Source: Psychrobacillus sp. OK028 (GTDB lineage: Bacteria > Bacillota > Bacilli > Bacillales_A > Planococcaceae). From it: a stretch of DNA of 64,000 nucleotides. Under the pieces are notes generated by a model. The model was not told the DNA's origin, made no database searches, and saw nothing but the letters and a program-made list of their open reading frames with translations. Numbering within the stretch: the first letter of the stretch is position 1; each line of letters opens with the position of its first letter. The stretch spans positions 186,001 to 250,000 of the forward strand of contig NZ_FNHY01000007.1 of assembly GCF_900103605.1 (NCBI RefSeq). The letters run 5' to 3'. Of this stretch, positions 50,916 through 57,888 are shown piece after piece. A program made the position numbers and the translations under genes.

Positions 50916-52509
50916 ACAAATACCCCCCTTTTGGTATCGAAACGATAAATAACGCCCCACCCAAATCACCTGTTTCTATTGCAATAACCCCTCCTAAATC
51001 ATTTACATTTTCCTTAACCTTCATCAATCCATATCCTCGATCATTTTCGCTTTTAGTTGAAACTTTCTCCAACAAAACTTTCTCGTATAAATTATCTGCA
51101 ATTCCCGTACCTGAGTCTTCTACTTCTATTAGTATTTCTTCGTCTGTTTCCACTATTAATATGCGAACTATTCGCTGCTCCTCCGGCAAAACTTCGATGG
51201 CTTCAAACGCATTCGTTACTAAGTTTCCTATGATCGAAACCAATAAATTTTTTTGAAGGTGTTGTGGTAATTTTTCTAAATTGCTATCTTCATCTAAAAT
51301 AAATCGTATCTTCAATTCTTTTGCACGATTGAAAAAACCAATTACAATTCCTCCGAGAAAAGGATCCTGCAAGCGTTTCGTCATAAATTGTATAAGTGAC
51401 TGATGCTCCGCAGTTTCTATGTGAATCATATCTAATGCCTCATCATATGACTGCAATTGAATAAGCCCAGATATTGTATATAAAGAGTTATTATACTCAT
51501 GTGTTTGAGCACGCAGCGCCTCTGTATATTGTTTGACTTGTGATAATTCTTCAGCCAAGCGATCAAAATCTGATTGTAAGCGAAAACTAGACACCGCTCC
51601 GACAATTTCATCTCCTACTCGTATTGGAATACGATTGACGATCGCTTTTTTACCTCGTATCTCCATAGTGCGATCTAACTGACCTTCACCCGATTCCATC
51701 ACCTGTGGCAGACTTGTATTTGGGATAACTTCCTTAATACTACGTCCAATTAACTCTGTTCGGGTAGGTAGCGATAATATCTCATATGCCGCATTGTTTA
51801 CCATTCTAATAATCCCGTTAGCATCTACTGTAATAATTGCTTCCCGGACGGACTCTATCAATGCATTTCTCTCCGTAAAAAGATTTGCTATCTCTGTTGG
51901 CTCCAAGTCAAACAATTCTTTTTTAATATTGCGTGCCAATATACTCGATCCAATAATACCAAGCGAAATAGCAATTAATACGATATAAGCAATGTTATTT
52001 ATGTATTGAGCAAAGATAGTAGCAATATTGTCCTTTAAAAATCCGACAGAAATTATGCCAATAATTTGTCCGTCCTCATCAAAAACAGGTGCCTTTCCTC
52101 GTAAGGCTTTCCCTAAAGTACCAGTTGCTTCGGATACATACGATTCACCATGAATAAGTGCTTGTTCGTTATCATCACCTACCATTTTTTGACCAATTCT
52201 TTCTTCTATAGGATGTGCATAGCGAATCCCGCGTTCATTTCCGATTACCACGTATTCTGCACCTGTACTCTCCTGAATGGCAGAGGCAATCGGTTGAAGT
52301 ACTTCTGATGGATTTTCCGTACGAAATCCTGCCACAATATCCGGGCGCTCAGCAGTCGTTTTCGCAATACTAAGTGCCCGTTCACCAACCTGTTGCTCCA
52401 CCGCATGTGAAATGATAATGTAAAAGGAAATCCCGATAACAATTGCAACAAGCGATACAAATATAGCGCCAAATAAAAAAATACGTGATTGTAACGACCT
52501 CTTTTTCAT
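50899..52509 (-). CDS. Sensor histidine kinase of the CitA/DcuS family
   Basis: A protein of about 536 residues. Two transmembrane helices (about 8-30 and 175-195) flank an extracellular Cache/CitA-type sensor with AEYVVIGNERGIRYAHP, the carboxylate-binding fold of CitA and DcuS. A cytoplasmic PAS domain (about 210-320), the phosphoacceptor segment AQTHEYNNSLYTISGLIQL and an HATPase domain (EVEDSGTGI, GYGLMKVKENV) follow. It pairs with the overlapping response-regulator gene. I chose the ATG preceded by GGTAAGG. It overlaps the end of the upstream carrier gene and probably shares its transcript. Confidence 0.9.
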   Translation of the reverse strand: MKKRSLQSRIFLFGAIFVSLVAIVIGISFYIIISHAVEQQVGERALSIAKTTAERPDIVAGFRTENPSEVLQPIASAIQESTGAEYVVIGNERGIRYAHPIEERIGQKMVGDDNEQALIHGESYVSEATGTLGKALRGKAPVFDEDGQIIGIISVGFLKDNIATIFAQYINNIAYIVLIAISLGIIGSSILARNIKKELFDLEPTEIANLFTERNALIESVREAIITVDANGIIRMVNNAAYEILSLPTRTELIGRSIKEVIPNTSLPQVMESGEGQLDRTMEIRGKKAIVNRIPIRVGDEIVGAVSSFRLQSDFDRLAEELSQVKQYTEALRAQTHEYNNSLYTISGLIQLQSYDEALDMIHIETAEHQSLIQFMTKRLQDPFLGGIVIGFFNRAKELKIRFILDEDSNLEKLPQHLQKNLLVSIIGNLVTNAFEAIEVLPEEQRIVRILIVETDEEILIEVEDSGTGIADNLYEKVLLEKVSTKSENDRGYGLMKVKENVNDLGGVIAIETGDLGGALFIVSIPKGGYLYDKAN

Positions 52510-52526
52510 CCTTACCACTCTCTTCT

Positions 52527-53456
52527 CTATCCCCATAAAATAGTTGAAATATAAATTACAATAGTTACCGTTATACAGCTCATAATAGTAGAAAACAAAA
52601 CAATTTGCGCAGCCAAGTTTGCCTCGACATCGTACTCTAGCGCTAGTGTAGAGCTATTGCGGGATGTGGGAAACGCACTTGCGATAAACAATGACTGAGC
52701 TACTACTCCATCAAATCCCATTAGTAGTATTAGTCCAAAAGCTAATAACGGCCCAATTATTAATCGACCAACTGTACTAGTGAAAATAACCTTGCTAAAA
52801 ATTGTTTTTAACTCTAACTGTGCCAGCTGAGCACCTAATGTAATAAGTGCTATCGATATAAAAGCATTTGCCAAATATTCAATCGGAATTCTAATAGTAA
52901 TGGGTAGGCCAATATCCCAAAAGTTCATGATTGCACCAATGATTAAGGCATGAACAATCGGCATTCGTAGTAAGCTGCGTAGTATGTCCAGCCCAGATTT
53001 AGTAGAGGAGATTAAATTATACAAACCATATGTATAGGTAATAATATTTTGGAAAATAACGATGATAATTTGAATCGATGTGCCAAGTGGATTGGCCACA
53101 AAGAGCATTTGACTCACCGGGATACCGTAATTTCCAGAGTTTATCAATACAATACTATTATTGAAGATTGCTGCTTGGCTTCTATTAAGCTTTAATAATT
53201 TACTAATTAACCAACTAATTATCATTAGGCTAATACTAAAAATAAGTAAATAAACGATAATGCTAGCTAGAACTTTCGCATTTACTTGCGTCTCATAAAT
53301 ATTAATAAATACAGCTGCCGGCATTAAGCAGTAAGTGAGTAGATTAGATAACGCTTTCAAATTAAAGCGAAACTTGAGCTGCAGGGCTGCTCCAATCGCA
53401 AGCATTATTAAAATTGGACCAACAACTTGAAAAAACACCATACTTAAATAAACCAA
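52527..53456 (-). CDS. AEC (auxin efflux carrier) family transporter
   Basis: A 309-residue membrane protein with about ten helices in two five-helix halves. Segments such as LLTYCLMPAAVFINIYE, NSGNYGIPVSQMLF and FIASAFPTSRNSSTLALEYD fit the AEC family, some of whose members export malate or other organic acids. The TTG start behind AGGAGTG gives the standard family length; an upstream extension of 84 codons is open but has no homology and no ribosome-binding site. It directly precedes the carboxylate-sensing kinase gene, so its substrate may be an organic acid. Confidence 0.85.
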   Translation of the reverse strand: MVYLSMVFFQVVGPILIMLAIGAALQLKFRFNLKALSNLLTYCLMPAAVFINIYETQVNAKVLASIIVYLLIFSISLMIISWLISKLLKLNRSQAAIFNNSIVLINSGNYGIPVSQMLFVANPLGTSIQIIIVIFQNIITYTYGLYNLISSTKSGLDILRSLLRMPIVHALIIGAIMNFWDIGLPITIRIPIEYLANAFISIALITLGAQLAQLELKTIFSKVIFTSTVGRLIIGPLLAFGLILLMGFDGVVAQSLFIASAFPTSRNSSTLALEYDVEANLAAQIVLFSTIMSCITVTIVIYISTILWG

Positions 53457-53579
53457 CTGACTCACTCCTGTCCAAAGTACTCCGAAACATATTATCGCAC
53501 TCTTTAAAATTTTCCGCCATATTCTTTTTCCCACCTGCAACTGACCACCCGTTTTCTGCAAGTTATTCCCTTGCGTAGT

Positions 53580-53608
53580 TTGACATGCATCTGGTGTACC
53601 AATAGGAT
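53580..53608 (+). promoter_or_regulatory. Sigma-A promoter of the small multidrug export-like gene
   Basis: TTGACA, 17 bases, TAGGAT on the plus strand. The ribosome-binding GGAAGGAAG and ATG follow about 60 bases later. Confidence 0.65.
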
Positions 53609-53668
53609 TTTTATAAAGTGAAACTTTTCTTCCACTTACACCGTAACTAAAGAGATGGAAGGAAGTGA

Positions 53669-54115
53669 ATGATCGTGAATTACTTTCTAGTTTTTTTGGG
53701 AGCCGCAATTCCTTGGCTCGAATTAGGACTAGTCATTCCACTTGGGATTATTTCGGGGATGAATCCTGTGGCAGTGATTATCGTAGGTTTTGTAGGAAAT
53801 ATGGCGACCGTACTTGCCCTCATTATCGGCTACGACAAATTTAAACTATGGCTTGCCAAACGAAATGAAGGAAAAGGAAAAAAAGAATCGAAAAGAAGTG
53901 AACGTGCAAAAGTGCTTTGGAACAAATACGGTCTACCTGGGATGTTATTACTTGGACCTATATTAATCGGCACTCATGTTGCTGCATTTATTGGAATGAC
54001 ACTTGGTGCCTCCAAAGTTAAGACCCTGTTATGGTCAACTATCAGCATTGGTGTTTGGGCAATAATATTTGGTTTAGTAACGTCCCTCGGCTTTGACTTC
54101 TTTGTACGTGATTAG
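53669..54115 (+). CDS. Small multidrug export protein-like membrane protein
   Basis: A 148-residue protein with four hydrophobic segments. GAAIPWLELGLVIPLGIISGMNP and KYGLPGMLLLGPILIGTHVAAFIGMTLG are the signature of the Sm_multidrug_ex (COG2426) family, distantly related to DedA. A basic cytoplasmic loop (KGKKESKRSER) separates the halves. GGAAGG lies 5 bases before the ATG, and a good promoter precedes it. Despite its name, drug transport has not been shown for most members; a lipid or membrane-stress role is as likely. Confidence 0.85.
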   Translation: MIVNYFLVFLGAAIPWLELGLVIPLGIISGMNPVAVIIVGFVGNMATVLALIIGYDKFKLWLAKRNEGKGKKESKRSERAKVLWNKYGLPGMLLLGPILIGTHVAAFIGMTLGASKVKTLLWSTISIGVWAIIFGLVTSLGFDFFVRD

Positions 54116-54126
54116 ATACAAAGAAA

Positions 54127-54156
54127 AAACGGCTCAATTAAATAATTGGGCCGTTT
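54127..54156. terminator. Shared terminator of the convergent export-like and GGDEF genes
   Basis: AAACGGCTCAATT and AATTGGGCCGTTT arms (one G-U pair) flank a short loop. T residues follow on the minus strand, making it strongest for the GGDEF gene. Confidence 0.82.
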
Positions 54157-54161
54157 GCTGA

Positions 54162-55685
54162 TCATTCATTACTTATCTCATGAAAAAATACATATTGGTT
54201 TTTCCCTTTATTTTTTGCCTCGTACATCGCATAATCTGCATTTTTTAATACCTGTTCTATTGTCGTGCCATCCCTTGGATATATACTAATGCCAATGCTT
54301 GCAGTGACAAGTGTGCTAAAATCAGCAAAGTTATATTCCCTTCCAATTACCTCTAATATTGCCTGTACAACGGCTTCTAATTCTTGAAGATTCATATGGT
54401 CAAATAATATTAAAAATTCGTCTCCACCATACCTCGTGATATATCCATTTTTGGCTTCGGAAATACGTCTTACTCTTTGAGAAATCTCCTTCAATAACTT
54501 ATCTCCTATTTCATGACCGAACGTATCATTTACTTGTTTAAATCCATCAAGGTCGAAAAATAGGACGATTAACTCATCAGGAGAAGCCATCGTTCTTCTT
54601 TCAAATTCTTTATAAAATGCATAGCGGTTAGGTAACCCAGTTAAATGATCATATAATGCTAACTGAATAACTTCATTATGCTTCGATTCTAGTGACGTGA
54701 GCATCTGGTTAATCGAATATTCTAGTTTAGAAATCTCATCATACTGATTCTTTGTACGCTTAATCCTGTTGTTCATATTTCCTTCTAATTGTATGTAATG
54801 GAGCTGCTCGGAGAGGTTACTAATTCGATTGATAATAAAACGATTCAGTAGAAATATCGTCAAAAATACAAAAATAATTCCTGCTAAAAATAAACTAATC
54901 ACAATATTATTAACGGTTTCTTTTTTCTCGATATAAAAGTTTCGATCCGTGGTAAAGCTTATCTCCATAAGGTGCTGCTTGGAGTAATCCTTCAGCAAAA
55001 TAGTTCCTTTCATTTGATGTTCATTTATGGCCTCCATATTAAATTGTTTTTGAGGTTTCGCTGTGTTTGTTACTTCGTGAAAAGCCATTTCAACGAATAG
55101 CTCTTCTCCAATACTGTGAATCATCCATTCATTTATATACTTCCCAATGATCAAAGTCCCTACAGAAGGACCGCCACCGTTACTTTTATAAATGGACTCA
55201 TATGATGCCAGTGAAAATCCATTCTTACTCTTAACTACTAGCGCTTCACTAATACTTTTCCTTTTTCCAATCGGATCAATAAATTCTTGAAAGAAGTCAT
55301 TTTGCAGTGCCACTAATTTATCCTTTTCCATATCATAGCCAATTTGTAATACAGGTTTGTTTTGATTATTCAAATAAAGGATAAAGTCAACTTCCAGGTT
55401 TTTTAATGTTTCTTGACCCAAATTAAGTTTGGTGTATAGGGGATTTTGGTCATTCATAAAGTTGTAGGTGTCGTCCCAATTGGACCAGTCTCTATTCAAT
55501 TTCCCTAAATCATTTAGTGTGGATTGAATACTACCATTTATCCTATTTGCTTCACCTATCGCATTTTCTCTATCTAAATCGATTGACTCTTTCAATAGTA
55601 CTGGCCTTAAAATCGATAAAAAGAGCGTAGCCAAAAGAATCGCTGAAATACAAACTACAACGACAGCTTTGTATTTTAATTTCAT
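54162..55685 (-). CDS. Membrane-bound diguanylate cyclase with CHASE4 sensor
   Basis: A 507-residue signalling protein. After a first transmembrane helix (about 8-28), an extracellular CHASE4 domain is recognised by LNRDWSNWDDTYNFM. A second helix (about 260-285), a HAMP-like linker and a complete GGDEF domain follow (DHLTGLPNRYAF, FDLDGFKQVNDTFGHEIGD, RYGGDEFLI). The active-site GGDEF is intact, so c-di-GMP synthesis is expected. The inhibitory RxxD site that normally lies just before it is absent (AKNG in its place), implying no product inhibition at that site. It is monocistronic. The stimulus is unknown. Confidence 0.92.
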   Translation of the reverse strand: MKLKYKAVVVVCISAILLATLFLSILRPVLLKESIDLDRENAIGEANRINGSIQSTLNDLGKLNRDWSNWDDTYNFMNDQNPLYTKLNLGQETLKNLEVDFILYLNNQNKPVLQIGYDMEKDKLVALQNDFFQEFIDPIGKRKSISEALVVKSKNGFSLASYESIYKSNGGGPSVGTLIIGKYINEWMIHSIGEELFVEMAFHEVTNTAKPQKQFNMEAINEHQMKGTILLKDYSKQHLMEISFTTDRNFYIEKKETVNNIVISLFLAGIIFVFLTIFLLNRFIINRISNLSEQLHYIQLEGNMNNRIKRTKNQYDEISKLEYSINQMLTSLESKHNEVIQLALYDHLTGLPNRYAFYKEFERRTMASPDELIVLFFDLDGFKQVNDTFGHEIGDKLLKEISQRVRRISEAKNGYITRYGGDEFLILFDHMNLQELEAVVQAILEVIGREYNFADFSTLVTASIGISIYPRDGTTIEQVLKNADYAMYEAKNKGKNQYVFFHEISNE

Positions 55686-55852
55686 TATGATTCCCCCGAT
55701 CTTTCTATTCCAATAAGCAATTACACTTATATACCCTCCATTTTAATTACCCCAAAAAACCTAATTAAAACATATTTTTATAAGGACTTATGTATCACCG
55801 TAAATATTTTAATATATTTCTTTTGATTCAGTAAATTACACTAAAAAATAGC

Positions 55853-55869
55853 CGCAGTTCTAAACTGCG
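55853..55869 (-). terminator. Terminator of the PstS-like gene
   Basis: CGCAGTT and AACTGCG arms around a 3-base loop are followed on the minus strand by GCTATTTTTT. It lies 12 bases after the stop codon. Confidence 0.78.
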
Positions 55870-55881
55870 ACATTGGTTTTT

Positions 55882-57045
55882 CTATTCTTCTAATGGCACA
55901 TATCCTACTTTTTCTACTAGTTCCTGCCCCTGCTCCGATAAAATCCACTCTATTAATGGATCTACATTCGGGTTATCCGTTCCAGCTGTCACAATATAAA
56001 ATTCGGATGTAATAGGGTAGGTATCTGCTCGAATATTTTCCTTAGTGGGTGCTACTCCATCTATTTCTAGCAGCTTGATCTGATCATTGCCGACCATTTC
56101 TGTAGAATAATAACGGAATGTAAAGCCAATTGCATTTTTATAATTTCTATATTGAGATACTTCGTTTATGATTCCACCCATTCCTGTAACGATATCCTCT
56201 GAAGGTGGCTTCATAAGTGGCATTCCTTTCATAAGTGACTGAAGCGCAGACTGTGACCCACTGCCCTCTGGTCGTTGGAAAGCACGAATTGTTTCATTAT
56301 TGCCTCCAAGCTGTTCCCAGTTCGTCACTTTGCCCATATATATATCTGTTATTTGATCTACTGTAAGGTTATCAACAGGATTTTTTTTATTGACGAAAAA
56401 GACAAATGCTTCTCGACCAATAGGTGTCATTTTGAGCTTTAATCCTTTTTGTTCTGCAATTTTCTTTTGAGCTTCGGACGGTGCTGCAACAAAGATCATA
56501 TCAACCGTACCATTAAAGAGATTCTCATAAGCATTTGGTGTATTACTCATCATTACTTCACTATCGTAGGGTGGATACGATTTTTCTGGATATGTTGCTT
56601 CGACAAAAGCCGCATATAAAGGATACAGGGCAGTTGCTCCGTCTAGTTTGGGTAGGTCCCCGGAAACCTGAAGCGTAGCCTTCTCTTTTAATGTGGCGAC
56701 ATCACCAAATTCAGAAAAGGGCTCATATTTACTTATATCGACTTCTGCATCTACTGTCGGTATTAAGTTGGTATACACATCTTTTAATGGAGCAATCGCA
56801 CTAATTAATATAGCTATCCCTGCAATGCTTCCAAACAAAACTTTTCGCTGCTTCGATTGGAAAAAACGAAAAATTTTGAGCACAAACAGTAAATATAGTA
56901 CAACTCCTACAGTTATGAACAATGCAATATAATCGATTTTTCCCATTATCAATAGAAGAAATAAACCAACGTATCCAAAAAACACCATTCCGATTAAAAC
57001 GAAAATAGAAAGTATTACTTTGCCGATTTTTGACTCCTCTTTCAT
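55882..57045 (-). CDS. Membrane-anchored PstS-like phosphate-binding domain protein, orphan
   Basis: A 387-residue protein with three hydrophobic helices in its first 95 residues instead of a lipoprotein signal. About 290 residues of PstS-like solute-binding fold follow: LDGATALYPLYAAFVEA, FNGTVDMIFVAAPS, ITDIYMGKVTNWEQLGG and FQRPEGSGSQSALQSLM. The GSGSQ and Ser/Thr residues that coordinate phosphate in PstS are recognisable. No pstCAB genes are nearby. I chose the ATG behind GGGAGG. It could sense phosphate or a related anion at the cell surface rather than transport it. Repeat array 3 lies directly upstream of the start. Confidence 0.78.
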   Translation of the reverse strand: MKEESKIGKVILSIFVLIGMVFFGYVGLFLLLIMGKIDYIALFITVGVVLYLLFVLKIFRFFQSKQRKVLFGSIAGIAILISAIAPLKDVYTNLIPTVDAEVDISKYEPFSEFGDVATLKEKATLQVSGDLPKLDGATALYPLYAAFVEATYPEKSYPPYDSEVMMSNTPNAYENLFNGTVDMIFVAAPSEAQKKIAEQKGLKLKMTPIGREAFVFFVNKKNPVDNLTVDQITDIYMGKVTNWEQLGGNNETIRAFQRPEGSGSQSALQSLMKGMPLMKPPSEDIVTGMGGIINEVSQYRNYKNAIGFTFRYYSTEMVGNDQIKLLEIDGVAPTKENIRADTYPITSEFYIVTAGTDNPNVDPLIEWILSEQGQELVEKVGYVPLEE

Positions 57046-57082
57046 CCCTGTTCCTCCCTTATGGTGACTTATTGGTAGTGAC

Positions 57083-57198
57083 ATTCAGGTGATTTTCTGC
57101 TTTATTCGGGTGATTGTAGACAACATTCAGGTGATTCTCTCATCTATTCGGGTGATCGTAGGCGACATTCAGGTGATTCTCAGTATTATTCGGGTGAT
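57083..57198. repeat. 21-bp-phased repeat array 3 (word ATTCRGGTGAT)
   Basis: Six copies of an 11-base word start at 57083, 57104, 57125, 57146, 57167 and 57188, exactly 21 bases apart. They alternate strictly between ATTCAGGTGAT and ATTCGGGTGAT, so the true unit is a 42-base dimer in three copies. The 10 bases between words vary. The array lies between the end of the XRE gene and the start of the PstS-like gene, both on the minus strand. A plus-strand open frame through it has a hydrophobic heptad pattern but overlaps the XRE gene antisense and has no ribosome-binding site. Confidence 0.92.
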
Positions 57199-57249
57199 TC
57201 ACTCCAGACAAGTCCCTTCTTGTGAAAACCAAGCGGCTTATGTCCTGAG

Positions 57250-57705
57250 TTATTCCGTTTTGAACAGTTCATTAAGACGAATACTCGTTTCCTCTTCATC
57301 AAAAGAACTAAACCAACGATAGTTTTTGTCATCTAAAATACGATAATGCTGACTGATGACATTTTGTTGCATACGAAAATTACCTTTTGTCTTTACTTCC
57401 TTCCACCACACTTTGCCACCCATCGATTTGTCCTTTGGTCGATTAATGCCATCATGTGCAATTGTTTCAAGCACTTCCAAAGGATCATCCCCAAGCACAA
57501 TCTGCAAAATTTCACTATCACGAAAAAGTGCAACTACCGCAATTACGGTGGACCAACCTGCTTGCACTCGCTCTTTCTCTATTTGAACAAGTGTTTTTTT
57601 CGAGATTCCTAGAATACTTGCCATTTTCTCCTGTGAATAGCCTTTTTCCAGTCGAATCATTCGAATTCTCATCGTTATAAGCTCCATTAAATACTCTTTA
57701 TTCAT
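57250..57705 (-). CDS. XRE-family helix-turn-helix regulator
   Basis: A 151-residue protein with an N-terminal Cro/CI-type helix-turn-helix (about 10-65: RMIRLEKGYSQEKMASILGISKKTLVQIEK). A C-terminal region without recognisable effector domain contains KVWWKEVKTKGNFRMQQNVIS and YRWFSSFDEEE. AAAAGGAG precedes the ATG. The promoter overlaps a palindrome with additional half-sites, pointing to autorepression. It lies divergent from the M28 peptidase gene and upstream of the PstS-like gene, either of which it could control. The target is unknown. Confidence 0.85.
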   Translation of the reverse strand: MNKEYLMELITMRIRMIRLEKGYSQEKMASILGISKKTLVQIEKERVQAGWSTVIAVVALFRDSEILQIVLGDDPLEVLETIAHDGINRPKDKSMGGKVWWKEVKTKGNFRMQQNVISQHYRILDDKNYRWFSSFDEEETSIRLNELFKTE

Positions 57706-57733
57706 AAATTGCTCCTTTTAAAATATTAAATGC

Positions 57734-57768
57734 AGTGTAATTTTACACTAAATGTGTAAGTAGTGCAA
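57734..57768 (-). promoter_or_regulatory. Promoter with overlapping XRE operator
   Basis: TTGCAC, 17 bases, TAAAAT on the minus strand forms a good sigma-A promoter. AGTGTAA-TT-TTACACT (57734-57749) is a perfect palindrome covering the -10, and another GTGTAA lies at 57754-57759. Three similar half-sites over a promoter are typical of XRE autoregulation. Confidence 0.65.
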
Positions 57769-57888
57769 CAATATTCTGTTTCTTTTTTAAAATATAGGGA
57801 ATGAGAATATTAAAAAAGTATTGATATTTAGCAATTTTTGTCGTTTAATTATCTAGTTGTAAAAAAAAATTGTAAAGGACTGTGATAC

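Noticed and set aside
53457-53708. An 84-codon N-terminal extension of the AEC carrier
   Set aside because: It has no family match, lies over the promoter of the divergent gene, and the TTG with AGGAGTG gives the normal family length.
57083-57198. Plasmid-type replication iterons
   Set aside because: The 21-bp spacing is iteron-like, but no replication initiator gene or plasmid feature is nearby. The other arrays carry unrelated words.
57089-57322. A plus-strand open frame with a hydrophobic heptad in array 3
   Set aside because: It overlaps the XRE gene antisense, lacks a Shine-Dalgarno and is explained by the array period.
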